Source of the DNA: Sciurus carolinensis
Lineage: Eukaryota > Chordata > Mammalia > Rodentia > Sciuridae
Length of the DNA: 64,000 nt
Direction: 5' to 3'
Assembly (NCBI RefSeq): GCF_902686445.1
Contig: NC_062217.1
Location: 81,549,258-81,613,257 of the forward strand
In this document: positions 1-11,767 of the stretch, piece by piece
Layout of the letters: each line of letters starts with the position of its first letter
Position numbering within the stretch: the first letter of the stretch is position 1
Notes under the pieces: generated by a model
Database searches by the model: none
What the model saw: only the letters and a program-made list of their open reading frames with translations
What the model was told of the DNA's origin: nothing
Position numbers and translations under genes: made by a program

Positions 1-157
1 CCAATTTTCTTTCTGCATCACGGATTTCTTTTCTGGTTGTAATATGGATGTATGTTGTTTACACAATAGCCCAATATTTTCCTCAGCAACCTGGAGTAAG
101 ATGAGGTTTCAGATTTTAGATTCTGTAGTTGAAGGGAAAGTACCTTTCCTGAAGGTC
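1..157. other. Intronic sequence, nothing recognised
   Basis: Unique sequence up to the L1 target duplication. Confidence 0.45.
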
Positions 158-175
158 AAGATCTTGATAATTCTT

Positions 176-732
176 TTCTTTTAATTTTTAAAATTTTTTG
201 TTCTAATTAGTTGTACATGACAGTAGAATGCATTATATACATTTTGATAGATCATACATAAATAGAGTGTAGTCTCTCATTTTTCTGATTATACATATTG
301 TAGGATCACATGGGTCATGCAGTCATATATGTGCATGAGGTAATAATGTCTATTTCACTCTGCTATCATTCATACTCCCATACCCCTTCCCCTCCTTTAA
401 CTTCCCTCTACCTAATATAAAGTAACTCTATTCTTCCCTATCTGTCCCCCCTTATTGTGAATTAGCATCCACATATCAGAGAAAACATTTGGCCTTTGGT
501 TCTTTTGAGTTTGCCTTATTTAACTTAGTATGATATTCTCTAACTCCATTCATTTACCAGCAAATGCCAGAATTTCATTCTTCTTTAAAGCTGAGTAATA
601 TTCCATCATATATGTATGTATATATATATATTTATATTTATATTTATATATACACATATGTGATATATATATATCACTTTTTCTTTATCCATTTTTATCC
701 ATTCATCTGTTGAAGGACAACTAGGCTGGAAA
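176..732 (-). mobile_element. 5'-truncated L1 3' end with target-site duplication
   Basis: Read on the minus strand this is the tail of L1 ORF2 (gaatggataaa, ggaatattactcagc) followed by the 3' UTR and an A-rich end. The same sequence occurs in the L1 ending near 7960. It is flanked by an 18-bp duplication, aagatcttgataattctt at 158-175 and the same with one A/G change at 733-750, so the insertion limits are well fixed. An internal AT tract at about 600-675 has expanded inside the element. Confidence 0.88.
596..678. repeat. AT-rich simple repeat inside L1 tail
   Basis: Runs of tatata with tatgtatg and tatttata units. It lies where other copies read ctgtggtatatataca, so it grew from the short TA run of the L1. 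Confidence 0.8.
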
Positions 733-750
733 AAGATCTTGGTAATTCTT

Positions 751-1479
751 GACCCTGAAAGGTGTGTTCTGTTGCTTCAGTTCAGAATTAATATAGAGCT
801 GAGTAACTGAGGGCTTTTAAGGAAGAACTTAGGATCACAAGACCCTTTTGGCTGCTGAAACCATCTCCTAATAATACCCTATGACTATTCTCACTGTCAA
901 TTACTGGGAATAGTAGCAAGGTTAAGTTTTCCAAGCATGGATCTAGAAGCAAGCTGAAGCAGGGCTTGAAAGTGGAAAACTTCTCAGTATAACTGTGATC
1001 TCTGGGATACTATATCTTAACCTAAGACATGTGCATTCATTATGATGTGTTCAGTTTAGGGAATCTCCCTAGGGATAATTTTTTTAAATTTTTAGGTAAA
1101 AATTCATAGAGTGCCTTCAGGTGTTCAGAAACCTGCCATACAACTCTTCTGAAGTCAAAACGAGTTGCTGCACCTTAAATTGTACAAAAGATTCTCAAAA
1201 TTCACTGAAAAGAGGCTTATATTAAACATCTGACCCCAATTCAAGATACTGCATAATAATTTCAGGTCTTAGCATCTTTTCTTGACCTTTCAGGATTCAC
1301 CTGTCCTCTAGTTTGAGTTTTTTGTAAATATGTAACTGTGTTTATTATCCATCCTTTTAATAAATAATTGACCTCAGTGTTGCTCTGGCCAGGTCTGTGC
1401 AGATTTCTCATACTTGGTCCCACTATTCTCAGGAATATTCATTTTAGATGCAGTCAGTGCCCTAAAATCAGGTGGTCTG
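751..1479. other. Intronic sequence, nothing recognised
   Basis: Unique AT-rich sequence between the L1 duplication and a MIR. No exon-like reading frame with splice sites and no clear repeat was seen. Confidence 0.5.
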
Positions 1480-1665
1480 GTTGAAAATGTTTTCTTGGCC
1501 AAGTTTCTTAACCTCTGGGTGTCTTCCTCATGTAAAATGGGACAATGTTAGTGACCATGCACAGAGGTTTAGGGGTTTGTGGGTATTGCACAAATTAGTA
1601 CATGTGAAGCACTTAAAACAGTGGATGGTACATTAAAAAGGCTCAATTGTTGTTAGATTGTTATA
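1480..1665 (+). repeat. MIR-family SINE, old
   Basis: The order of diagnostic words matches the MIR core: caagtttcttaacctctgg, tcctcatgtaaaatggga, acatgtgaagcacttaaaac, agtg-gatggtacat. Divergence is high, as expected of this pre-placental family. Confidence 0.75.
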
Positions 1666-2200
1666 GAATATATTGAGTCATCAGAAAAGGCTTCTCCTTT
1701 TAATGTCCTTTAGAAAATATGGTAAATTTTCCTAAAGACTTGGATGCTCTGTTGGAAATAATTTTGTTTCAAGAGCCACAGATTTGCCTCCTAGGTCAAA
1801 AGAGAGATGTTGTTTAATAATATTCTTTTGCCTTGCAATAGCTTCACCTGCCATCAGCAAGAGCACTGGAAATGCCTGAATCTGAGGGCTGCTTCCAGAG
1901 GAGGAGGCCTTAAAAATACACACGGCGGGAAATGATGGTGGTGGTTGGGGGGAGTAGTTGGGAGCTGGTTCTTCTGAACATAGATGGGCTTGGAAGTTAG
2001 GTCTTGAAGACTTCCTCTCTCCAGGCTCCCCTCCAGCCCACATCTGCCTGGTGAAGAGATAGACTTCTGTGACATTATTTTCAAGTGATGCACTAGGTCC
2101 CTCAAATGACTATGATCTGAGGAGTGAGTGCATGTAGGCATTTAGACTCTGGTAGAAGCTTGTACATTAATGACACAGAGGAGTTAAAATTATGCCACCA
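1666..2200. other. Intronic sequence, nothing recognised
   Basis: Unique sequence. Minus-strand open frames of 95-103 codons here have no recognisable domain and no splice support, so they are not called as genes. Confidence 0.45.
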
Positions 2201-2456
2201 TATTATGGTTTGGATCTGGAATGTTTCCCCAAAGGCTCTTTATAGACGGATTGGTCTCTAATGTAGCAATATTCAGAAGTAGGGATTTGTGGAATTGACT
2301 GGATCATGAGGACTCTAACCTCAATAATATATTAATTCATTGAGAGATTCAGAGCTGGATGCCATTATTGGGAGGTGGTAGAGACTTGGAAGAGACAGGT
2401 TACTGGGAGTATGTACTGGAAGGGTGTTCTTATCTCCAGCCCCTTTCTTACATACG

Positions 2457-2525
<69 letters not shown>

Positions 2526-2743
2526 CCTCCCTCCTTTCTCTGCTTCCTGAATGACAAGAGATGAGCACCTATCTTCCACCATGCCCTTCTTCCATGATGT
2601 TCTGCTTCTCCTCAGGTCCAAAACAATGGAGCCAACCAAGCATGGACTAAAACCTCTGATATCATCATGAACTAAAATAAATCTTTCCTCCTTAAAGTTG
2701 TTTTTCTCAGATATTTTGGGCACAGTGACTAAAAGCTAACGCA
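2201..2743 (+). mobile_element. MaLR-type LTR (old), carrying a (TC)31 expansion
   Basis: It opens with tattatggtttggatctgg and ends with gtgactaaaagctaacgca, with the family words ccatgatgttctgcttctcc, cctctgatatcatcatgaac and taaaataaatctttcctcc (polyadenylation-signal region). These match the other MaLR LTRs in the window in the same order. No coding region accompanies it, so it is a solo LTR. Confidence 0.75.
2460..2521. repeat. (TC)31 microsatellite
   Basis: 62 uninterrupted bases of TC inside the LTR. The polypurine/polypyrimidine strand pair can form triplex (H-) DNA and is likely length-polymorphic. Confidence 0.97.
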
Positions 2744-4583
2744 CACTCTGAAATAAACTCCTGTACTATACTGATTGTTTTGAATGCAAGGTACTTTAAA
2801 AAAAATAGCAGATGCAAGAAAATCACTCTGACCTTCCTTCTGTTTCCTAAAAGTGGGAGATGAAATTCCCATGTGAAATATATCCTCCCTATCCCAGAAG
2901 GAAAGTAATATTCTTATTGCCAAGAATAGAAAATAGAAACCTGAGAGAAATCTGTACAGACAAAACTTGTTAGATCAACTCTCATTTTCCTACTCACTTC
3001 TCTCCCTAATGAACTCCCCTAGTCCAAGCACTTTTACCTTGTCACGTTTCATAACTTACTATTCCTTGTCCAGTTCTGTATATAAGTGATTGACCCTACT
3101 GCTTCCTTGGTTTTTTATTCCCTATAAAAGTCCCGTGCCATGTCAAACTTTTAAATAAACTTAAATAGATTTGTACGCTTTTATCTTATAACTCTGTCAA
3201 TTTAATTCTCAGGCCTAGATAGGACCTTAGAGGATAAAGGTGGAGCTTTGCTTTCCCCAACACAATTTAACTGTCCCCATAACCTTTAAAAGTCAATTCC
3301 ATTCCATGTTATGATTAGGCCCTGAATTGAAGAAAGTTGCAACTTGAGCTTGAATCTAAAGCTCATGCTTTTTGTACTATGAGTCCTGTCTCCCAACCTC
3401 TTATTTTTAAAGATCAGCTTTTATAACATCCCTTCCTTTTAAGAACTGTCTGTCATGCACAGCAATTTGATATTATTTTCTTATGAAGCATTTAAAAATT
3501 GTTTGGTCTTTCCCCACTGAGAAATGGGACACTCAGTTACCAAAAAACAAATCTAAAAAAAAAAGAAATATTTACTTTCAATAGGCCAATTAGATCAAAG
3601 AATTAAAGTGAAAAATTGATAGTTGTATGCCCCAAATTGCCAAACATAGATACCCTAGCACAATGTTCCTGTTCCCTTCCCCAAAACACACAGAGAACAG
3701 AGGAAGTTCTTGGAGAACTAGGTGCCATTTTTCACAAGAAAATAGATGTTTCTCTAAGAAATTTCCAGAGTTACATGGGACACTGATCATTTTATAAGTG
3801 TCTTTGTAATAGAATAACTAGTATTTCCTACAGTGCAAATGAAACAAATTTGATTTGGTTTCCATCTGGAAACTCATTACAAGGCACATGGTGGCTATTA
3901 CTAACTCAGGTGACTCTCAAGAGCAAAAGGATCTCATTGTGGAAGTCACAGCCTCTGTAAAACTAAACAGGGAAAATAACATAGGTATAAAATAATTCTT
4001 TGAATAAGTTTAACTCCAAATACAAGAAGGGACTCATTCCTAGTGGATGCAGATCTAAGTTGCACAAATTCTCTAAACATCTAAGGTTCACATATTAAAA
4101 AACAGGTTAGATTTAACCAAGGTAGATTTCTTGTGGATAACCATTCATATTTTAAACAGAAACACTCTGTCAATTTTATGTCATTTTTCTTTTGGTTATA
4201 ATGAAATAGCAAGACCTTAAGCTTTTATTAATTCAGCATGTTTAACGAAACATTAACACTTCGAAACTTTGTTATCATACTTATTGATCTTGCATTGAAA
4301 CATCCACAGAAGATTCCACTTATAAACAGTCCTGCCATTAAAAGAACTAAACTGGGCCCTCTAAAACACAGAATAGAAAATAGGATATACACCAAATAAA
4401 GCCTCTGACAATACAATAATCTATCAAATTTCTAGAAAAATGTATATATGTGCCTGATTCTGTCATCTATGTAGTTGCAGATAAAGCAGTTCCTTTAACA
4501 TAAATCTTGATTTGGATTAAACTCTCTCTTAAATGTGTGTCATTTACTACAACCAATTACCATGTAAGTGTAAACTTGTAGTC
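2744..4583. other. Intronic sequence with a possible solo LTR
   Basis: About 2990-3263 looks like the 3' part of a retroviral LTR: ccctataaaagtcccg (TATA-like), aataaactt (polyadenylation signal) and an end at ttccccaaca. I cannot assign a family or fix the 5' end. The remainder to 4583 shows nothing recognisable. Confidence 0.35.
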
Positions 4584-4603
4584 AAACACATTCTTTTTCC
4601 AAG

Positions 4604-4661
4604 TGCTGGGGCTTAAGTGCATGCTAGGCAAGGATTCTGCCACTGAGTTGTATCCCAGTGG
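4604..4661 (-). repeat. ID/tRNA-like SINE fragment
   Basis: Plus-strand words gtgctggggcttaagtgc, aggcaaggattctgccac and gagttgtatcccag are the reverse complement of a diverged ID SINE. A short duplication, aacacatt, at 4585 and 4666 probably marks the target site. Confidence 0.7.
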
Positions 4662-4674
4662 AATTAACACATTT

Positions 4675-5259
4675 TTAAACCAAAAAGTTACTAATGGATA
4701 TAGAAGAACACAAGACAGCTGACTGCAATGAGAACTAACTGGTCTTAGACATAGTGTCCATACTTGATGAGTAATGCACTGAAACTCAAAAAAGTTCGAA
4801 TGAAATCAGCAATAAATATGAATGATGCAACAGAGTTGTTCTGTTGATCCTGTATCATGGTGTGTATTATATTCTGGTACATATAAATCCAACTCACGTA
4901 AAGGTATAAATTACCCAATGTCCACTAGAGACCGCAGAAGAAATAGTTGGGGAAACCTGGCTAAGGTAGACCATTATTTTGAAAAAGTTAATACTTTAAG
5001 TGATAATCTTTCTCATAATATAGTATTTTTGTTGCAATGGACAACTTAAGCTTCTATCATCTTTTAGGGTGATTATATTGTTTTTACTATGCATGCCAAT
5101 CATAAATTCCCACTGCCTTTCTTGTATCCCCTTTCTCTGTAGTATCTGTTCACAAACATGTCTGAAGTTTTAAAATGTATTTTCCAATTATAAAAGTCAC
5201 TGTATCATTTTAGAACACTTAAAAAATCTGTAAAACACATAGAAAATATCATTTGCAAA
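4675..5259. other. Intronic sequence, nothing recognised
   Basis: Unique AT-rich sequence between the SINE fragment and the AT/GT-rich block. No feature supported. Confidence 0.5.
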
Positions 5260-5309
5260 TGTGCTATTCGAATATAAATATGGTAATATATTCTTTTTTG
5301 TCCTAGTCT

Positions 5310-5470
5310 TTTTTATATGTAAATATATAAATGTGCATATATATGTGCATATAGATGTGTATAAACACACATATATGTATATATGTGTGTATAAACATAC
5401 ATATATAGTATATACATACACATATACATCTATATACATGTACATTTACATACATATATACACAAATATG
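5310..5470. repeat. TA/TG/CA-rich simple repeat block
   Basis: Interleaved tatatg, tgtgtata, cacacata and catacata units. Open frames on both strands here are low-complexity (Y, I, T, C, V) and are not genes. Confidence 0.9.
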
Positions 5471-5471
5471 A

Positions 5472-5585
5472 ATTTCTATGGTATAAAAATTTATATTTCT
5501 ATGGTATAAAAATTTACATTTCTATGGTATAAAACTATTATATACATATATACACAAATATGAATTTCTATGGTACAAAGCTTTC
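5472..5585. repeat. 23-bp minisatellite, three tandem units plus a displaced fourth
   Basis: Units beginning atttctatggtat start at 5472, 5495 and 5518, exactly 23 bp apart. A fourth unit starts at 5564. The fourth is preceded by tatacacaaatatga, which also precedes the first, so a larger segment of about 90 bp was duplicated too. Confidence 0.9.
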
Positions 5586-5741
5586 TCTTGGTCATTAAAA
5601 TTACAAAAATACAAAATTGCAGTAGCCCAGTAACTGCAAATAAAGGTTCAAACTGCTTCCCATCCACATTTTGCTCCATGCTGAAAAGGAGGACTCTGAC
5701 ACAAGCAAGTGAGACCAGCCGCATAGCATGGTCAGGGGTAC

Positions 5742-7640
5742 CCATACTCAAAACACTAGAAAAAATAGGGATAGTAGGAACATACCTCAACATTATGAAG
5801 GTTATCTATGCTAAGCCCACAGCCAACATCATTCTAAATGGAGAAAAACTGAAAGCATTCCCTCTAAAAACTGGAACAAGGCAGGGATGCCCTCTTTCAT
5901 CACTTCTATTCTTCTATTCTATTCTTGAAACTCTAGCCAGAGCAATTAGACAGACCAAAGAAATTAAAGGTATATGAATAGGAAAAGAAGAACTCAAGCT
6001 ATCACTCTTTGCCTCTGACATGATTCTGTATTTACAGGATTCAAAAAATTCCACCAGAAGACTTCTAGAACTAATAAATGAATTCAGCAAACTAGTAGGA
6101 TATAAATTCAACACCCATAAATCTAATGCATTTATATTCATAAGTGATGAATCCTCTGAAAGACAAATTAGGAAAACTACCCCATTCACAATAGCCTCAA
6201 AAAAATAAAATAAAATACTTGGGAATCAATCTAATAAAAGACGTGAAAGACCTCTACAATGAAAACTACAGGACATTAAAGAAAGAAATTAAAGAAAACC
6301 TTAGAAGATGGAAAGATCTCCCATTGTCAAAATAGCTATACTACCAAAAGCACTATACAGATTCAATGCAATTCTAATTAAAATCCCAATGACACATCTC
6401 ATAGAAATAGAGAAAGCAATCATGAAATTCATTTGGAAGAATCAGAGACCCAGAATAACCAAAGCAATCCTTAGCAGGAAGAATGAAGCAGGAGGCATCA
6501 CAATACCAGAAATTAAACTATACTACAGAGCTATAGTAACAAAAATGGCATGGTATTGGCCCCCAAATAGACAGGTAGATCAATGGTACAGAATAGAAGA
6601 CACAGAGACAAATCCACATAAACACAGTTATTTCATACTAGACAAAGGTGCCAAAAACATACAATGGAGAAAAGATAGCCTCTTTAACATATGATGCTGG
6701 GAAAACTGGAAATCCATATGCAGTAAAATGAAATTAAACCCCTATGTCTCACCCTGCACAAAACTCAACTCAAAATGGATCAAGGACCTAGGAATTAGAC
6801 CAGAGACCCTGCACCAAATAGAAGACAAATTAGACCCGAATCTTCATCATGTTGGCTTAGGACTAGACTTCTTTAACAAGACTCCCAAAGTGCAAGAAAT
6901 AAAAACAAGAATCAATAAATGGGATGGATTCAAACTAAAATGCTTGTTCTTAGCAAAGGAAACAATAATGTGAAGAGAGAGGCTGCAGAGTAGGATCTCT
7001 TCCACACACTTCAGATGAGCACTAATCTCCAGAATTTATAAAGAACTCAAAAAACAATGCAAAAATATGAATAACCCAATCAATTAAATGTGCTAAGGAA
7101 CTGAGCAGACACTTCACAGAAGAATATATACAAATGATCAACAAATATATGAAAAATGTTCAATAGCTCTAATAATTAGAGAAATGCAAATCGAAATTAT
7201 CCTAAGATTTCATTTCACTCCAATTAGAAAAAGATTTTACCAAGAATATAAGCAACAATAGGTGTTGGCGAGGTTGTGGTTGTGGGGGAAAAGGTACACT
7301 CATACATTGCTGGTAGGATTGCAAATTGCTGCAGCCACTCTGGAAAGCAATATGGAGATTCCTCAGAAAACATGGAATGGACCCACCATTTCACCCAGCT
7401 ATCCCACTCCTCAGTTTATACCCAAAGGACTTAAAATCAGCATATTACAGTGACACAACCACATCATTGTTCACAGCTGCTCAATTCACAATAGCTAAGC
7501 TATGGAACCAACCTAGATGCCCTTCAACAGATGAATGAACAAAGAAACTGTGGTATATATACACAATGGAATATTACTCAGCCATAAAGAAGAATAAAAT
7601 TATGGCATTTGCAGGTAAATGAATGGAGTTGGAGAATATC
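5742..7640 (+). pseudogene. L1 ORF2 remnant (reverse transcriptase and C-terminal domain)
   Basis: This is the decayed coding part of the truncated L1. Open stretches at 6308-6694 and 6728-6973 read like the region after the reverse transcriptase of mammalian L1 ORF2, including [11 protein letters not shown] and SPCTKLNSKWIKDLGI. At least three frame breaks and stops separate the pieces. Endonuclease and the first half of reverse transcriptase are missing. Confidence 0.9.
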
Positions 7641-7762
7641 ATGCTACGTGAGATAAGCCAGTCCCCCAAAACCAAAGGCCAAATGTTTTCTCTGATAAAT
7701 GGATGATGATACATAAAGGGGGGGGGTGTAAGGAAGAATACAGGAACTTTGGATTGTGTAGA

Positions 7763-7792
7763 GGGTAATGAGGGAAGGGGAGGGGGTAAGGG
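7763..7792 (+). other. G-quadruplex-capable tract in L1 3' UTR
   Basis: Five runs of three or more G lie within 30 bases (ggg, ggg, gggg, ggggg, ggg) with loops of 1-6 bases. A poly-G run at about 7719-7727 lies just upstream. G-rich 3' UTRs are a known trait of mammalian L1. Confidence 0.7.
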
Positions 7793-7960
7793 AAGGATAG
7801 ATGGTGCAATGAGGCAAACCCTATGTACAATTATGATTACATGAATGGTATGACTATACCATGCACAACCAGAGAAATAAAACTTGCACCCCATTTGTGT
7901 ACAATGAATCAAAATGCATTCTGCTATTATGTATAAGTAAATAGAACAAACAATAAAAAA

Positions 7961-10219
7961 GAAGAGAAGCTGTGAATGTGCTTGGATATGAAATTCTGTT
8001 TTAGAAGTTCTATTTTTGTCTTCCTTCAGATTAATCCTTTTTTGTTGTTGTTTTAAAATTACCACTCCACTCCAAGCCTCTTTTATTTTCTGTCATTGGT
8101 GTGGCCATAATGCCCCAGGCCTCCTTCTACTGAGGAGGCGGCCAGCATCTCCTGTTTGATAGCCAGGTGCCCATCAGGACCCTTGGGGAAGGTAATGAGT
8201 CCTGGTGTCTGAGGAATGTGTTCAGCCATCCGGGGTCACAGTCTTCAAGGCCAGAACCCCATTCCCATAGGACATTTGTGGATTCACCTGGAAAACCCTG
8301 TCCAGGATCACACCAAAGAACCCCTCCTGTTTGTAGGTAGTGGATGAAGGGCTCATGGTCTGAGGCAGCTGTTAACTGTTTTGCAGAGAAAACAGAAAGC
8401 TGCATTCTCCTCTACTTAAAATTTACCCTCTTCCCCAATTCTGTGGTGCTTTTCCTCCCTGGATTTCCTATCCTTAAAGATCTCACCTTCCAAATGTTAG
8501 CCATTTAAAAGGAGTCAGGGGAAGGGTTTTGGTAGGCAATGTTGTTGGGTAGCAACATTTTGAAAGAGTATGAAAAAAAATGCATTGCTTTGGACCAATA
8601 CTAAAGATTCCAGAAGGTCCCTTGGGCAGACAGGTCTATTCTTTCCTTTCTGGAATTCTTCCCAGCTAGGTTCTTGCCTAATTTCATCTTCCTAGGAACC
8701 AGCTTGGGCAATCCTCATATGAAAAGGAATTTAACATGCCCAGATCTCCCTTCCAAATTCTACTCCTCACAGTTCCTACACAGAAGAGATGGTCAAGAAA
8801 GTTCAGAGGGAGAAAATAGCACACACAGCCTCTGGGTCAGATGATTTCCAGTACTTTCAGCAGTAAACTAGTTCAAAAACCACACAATTTCGTCCCTACT
8901 CCTGATAAAGTGTCCTTAAGAAACCAGCATCCCATAAAGTGATCACAGTGTTAAAACTAATTATAATAGAGGAATATTGTCCTGTGAATTCCAAATTGTA
9001 ATTTGAAATCTCACAAACGGATGTAAAGAAATGCCTTCTTCAAGTTTTGATCAGTTCTTTGGGACTGATTATTTAACAAATAAGATGCACTAAGAGATAA
9101 GAAAAAATTCTAGACTATTTTAAATTAATTTTCCTCTATCTTGGGCTGAGAATATTTGAGATAAATTTAGTTTCTATTTATCAACTGATATATTTAATTG
9201 ATATCAAGAAGGCTTCTGGCAAACTTGAAATTTCCTTTTATTTTGCAAGATGCTTGTTAATAATTACTAATTAGTTTGACCATAATCCAAGAAGGAAAAA
9301 ATATGTGTAAGTTTGACACATGGAATAATTCTTCTTCTCCTTATTATGTTTCTGAGAACAGTTCACTTAAAAATCACTCATTCCTCCTAAAAATATACTT
9401 CTAAAACAATCTATGTCAATGTGCTGACATTCTGTCTCCTATTGAAACTCCTTCGGCTGTCATTGAGTGGATATGGAAAAGAATTTCACTAAATATGCTA
9501 AATGTGGGCACAGAACGTCTTTGCATTTATGAATTGTGGTCTATAATTTACTATGATATTCATATTTAAAGGGTAAGGAAATATATATACATATATATAC
9601 ATATATATATATATATACCCATATATATATATAAACATGAACATTTTAACTATCATCTTCTTACTACTCAAAAATAATGAGGAACAGGAAGCTTGATGGT
9701 CCAATGGTACAAAAGAAAATCTTTGCCCCAACACCTTGAGCCATCTAACGTCTCAGAAATGAAGAAACAGAATGGAAGAGAATCCCTAATCACTATTCAA
9801 TATGCATATAAAAAGTACATGCATAACTTGTTCCGGTTTACCTTGTTTTGAGGAAGACTAAGCTTTAGTTTTTTCAAATGATCTCCTGGTTTATAAGGTA
9901 TTGAATCAATATATTTATCACAACCCTCTTATTTGAATCAAAACTGAGCCACAGATGGATGGACCACCCTCATCTGACCTAACCACTCGGATGACAAAGG
10001 AGGCTGACATTTGGGTCCAAGTTGGGAACAACCCATAAATCCCACTAAAATGATTATAAGACAGTGTGTGGGATTACCAGAAAGGGAAAATACATGTATA
10101 CATGCAAGATAGGGGAAGGGGTGCAGAGGAGGGAGGGAAAAATTCAGTTTAAATCAGACCTTTCTGCTAAATGTGACTCTTAATCTGACTTAAATATCAA
10201 GAAGCCTCACTTGAATATT
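7961..10219. other. Intronic sequence; possible pseudogene fragment near 8090-8410
   Basis: Mostly unique AT-rich DNA. A GC-richer island at 8090-8410 has, on the minus strand, an open stretch with words such as GPDGHLAIKQEM followed by aataaa. It resembles a decayed processed transcript but I could not name a parent gene. An AT/AC repeat lies at 9580-9635. Nothing else was seen. Confidence 0.4.
9580..9635. repeat. (AT)n/(ATAC)n simple repeat
   Basis: Alternating atatatatac and tatatata units. Confidence 0.9.
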
Positions 10220-10720
10220 CTTTTACTTATTAAGTTTTAGATATAATTTACATACAGTAAATTCACTTTTTAAGTGTATAGTTCTGAGTTTTGATAGCTG
10301 CACACACTTGTGTATCCACCATAATCAAGATACAGAACAGTTCCATCAGCCTCCAAAATTTCCTCCTGTCCCTGGAAGTCACTGACCTGTGTTTGGTTCC
10401 CACAGATTTATCTTTTTCAGAATATTGAATAAATAGAATGATACATTGATATAAAACAATAAAAAAGTTTTGTCATTTTTTTGTGCCTGGCTTATTTCAC
10501 GTAGCATAATGCATTTACACACCAAAGCAATTCTCCATTTTATTGGTGAGTTGGATTCCACTCAATGGCTGTACCACCCAGTTCATTTCTTAGTGGAGGG
10601 ACACCCAGGTGTTTTCAGTTTGTGGACGATTAGAAATAAAGCCACCTTAAAGCTTCATTCAGTTACAGATCCTTGTGTGGAACGAAACTTTCAAGTGGGA
10701 TCAAAAGATAGTATGGTAAG
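10220..10720 (-). repeat. Old L1 (L1M-type) 3' region, antisense
   Basis: Plus-strand words taagtgtatagttctgag, ttgtgtatccaccataatc, cttatttcacgtagcataa and attggtgagttggattcc match the reverse complement of ancient mammalian L1 ORF2 tail and 3' UTR. Strongly diverged. Confidence 0.7.
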
Positions 10721-11492
10721 TGTGTACTCAGCTTTATATGAAAGTGCCTCCTATTTACCAAGGTGACTGCACCTTCGTGTAAATCCCCTCTTTTTTTTTT
10801 TTTCTTGATTGAAAACATGGCTAAGGGAATACCTCTTCATACTCACTAACTCAAGAATCTCCTCTGTCCTCTCCCTGCAGGATTCCTGTCTCCATAACAA
10901 ACCAACCAGCACATCTGGGAGTTTGAAAGCTCTGGAAATGAGATGGGTCTCCTTCTCCTCCATGTCTGAGTTCCCCAAATCAGGCTACATGACTCCCCAA
11001 GCACCAAGACCCACAGGAAAGTGGGTGAATAAAAGGACACAGGTCTTCAAAGGCCAATTTTACTTAAAGAACAGCAAAATGGAACTGTTTTTAATGTGAA
11101 AAGAATTCCAAGTGCTGCCAGCTGCATATTCATCTAACATCAGAAAAACCTGCTTTTTCCTGTAGAATCACTTTGAATTTTCTAAAAATGGCCCAGAAAA
11201 TAGAAAATGTTCTCCTAGTGTGAACACAAGGAAAATTCAGTAGTTATCTTTTATCAGGAAGCTGATCATTTTAGTGTCACGGTCAGTTCAAGTCGAACAG
11301 GACACCAGGGCTGAGGTCCTGGCAGCTCACCTGACGCCTGGTTGTTAACTTTCATGGCCAAAGATCCCGACAGTTACAGGTTAATTTACAGTGAATCCAT
11401 TATTCTGTACAAAGCACTGTTCTGCATCCTTGCATCCTTAGAAGCAACTCACTTAAGGAGCATGAAACAACAGATAAAGAAGCTCCTCCTGA
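10721..11492. other. Intronic sequence, nothing recognised
   Basis: Unique sequence with a poly-T run at about 10792-10803. Open frames on both strands overlap one another without a recognisable product. Confidence 0.45.
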
Positions 11493-11501
11493 TGGGATGG
11501 T

Positions 11502-11503
<2 letters not shown>

Positions 11504-11541
<38 letters not shown>

Positions 11542-11749
11542 GGGGGTGGGTACCAGGGGTTGAACCCAGGGGCACCTAACCACTGAGATACATCCCCAGC
11601 CCTTTTTAAAATTTTTTAAAATTTTGAGACAGGATCTTACTAAGTTGCTTAGGTTCTCACTAAGTTGCTGAGGCTGGTTTGAACCTGCAATCCTCCTGCC
11701 TCAGCCTCCCGAGATGCTGTGATTAAAGGTGCACACCAGTATACCCCGC
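11504..11749 (-). mobile_element. B1-dID dimeric SINE, antisense
   Basis: Reading the plus strand there is a 36-T run, then the reverse complement of an ID/tRNA-like half (ggggttgaacccaggggc, cactgagatacatcccc), then a B1/7SL-like half (ttgctgaggctggtttg, aatcctcctgcctcagcc). Flanks repeat tgggatggtaattttttt at 11493 and, with one change, at 11750. Dimers of this kind are typical of squirrels, dormice and relatives. Confidence 0.9.
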
Positions 11750-11767
11750 TGGGATGGCAATTTTTTT

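Larger units (their letters stand above)
5742..7960 (+). mobile_element. 5'-truncated L1: ORF2 from mid reverse transcriptase to poly-A
   Basis: Homology to the L1 at the right end of the window starts abruptly near 5742 (same words as 63390 onward), inside the reverse transcriptase domain. It runs through the ORF2 C-terminal region, the G-rich 3' UTR (7700-7800) and an aataaaaaa tail. Recognisable ORF2 motifs in order are GTRQGCPLS (about 5875), [13 protein letters not shown] (6350), [15 protein letters not shown] (6490), TAIL-type WCWENW (6690) and the cysteine-region words RCWRGCG-like at 7260. The reading frame is broken repeatedly: a small duplication at 5908-5925, a TGA at 5975-5977 and further shifts. 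It is a dead copy. I could not find its target duplication. Confidence 0.93.

Noticed and set aside
2321..2723. Proteins made of repeated RE/ER or SL residues
   Set aside because: They are translations of the (TC)31 microsatellite.
5197..5509. Y/I/T/C-rich open frames on both strands
   Set aside because: They are translations of the AT/GT-rich simple repeat.
5570..5741. In-frame N-terminal extension of the L1 reverse transcriptase fragment
   Set aside because: Homology to L1 starts at about 5742. The upstream part is unrelated flank that happens to be open.
7574..8065. 163-codon minus-strand open frame
   Set aside because: It is antisense to the L1 3' UTR and flanking DNA and has no domain.
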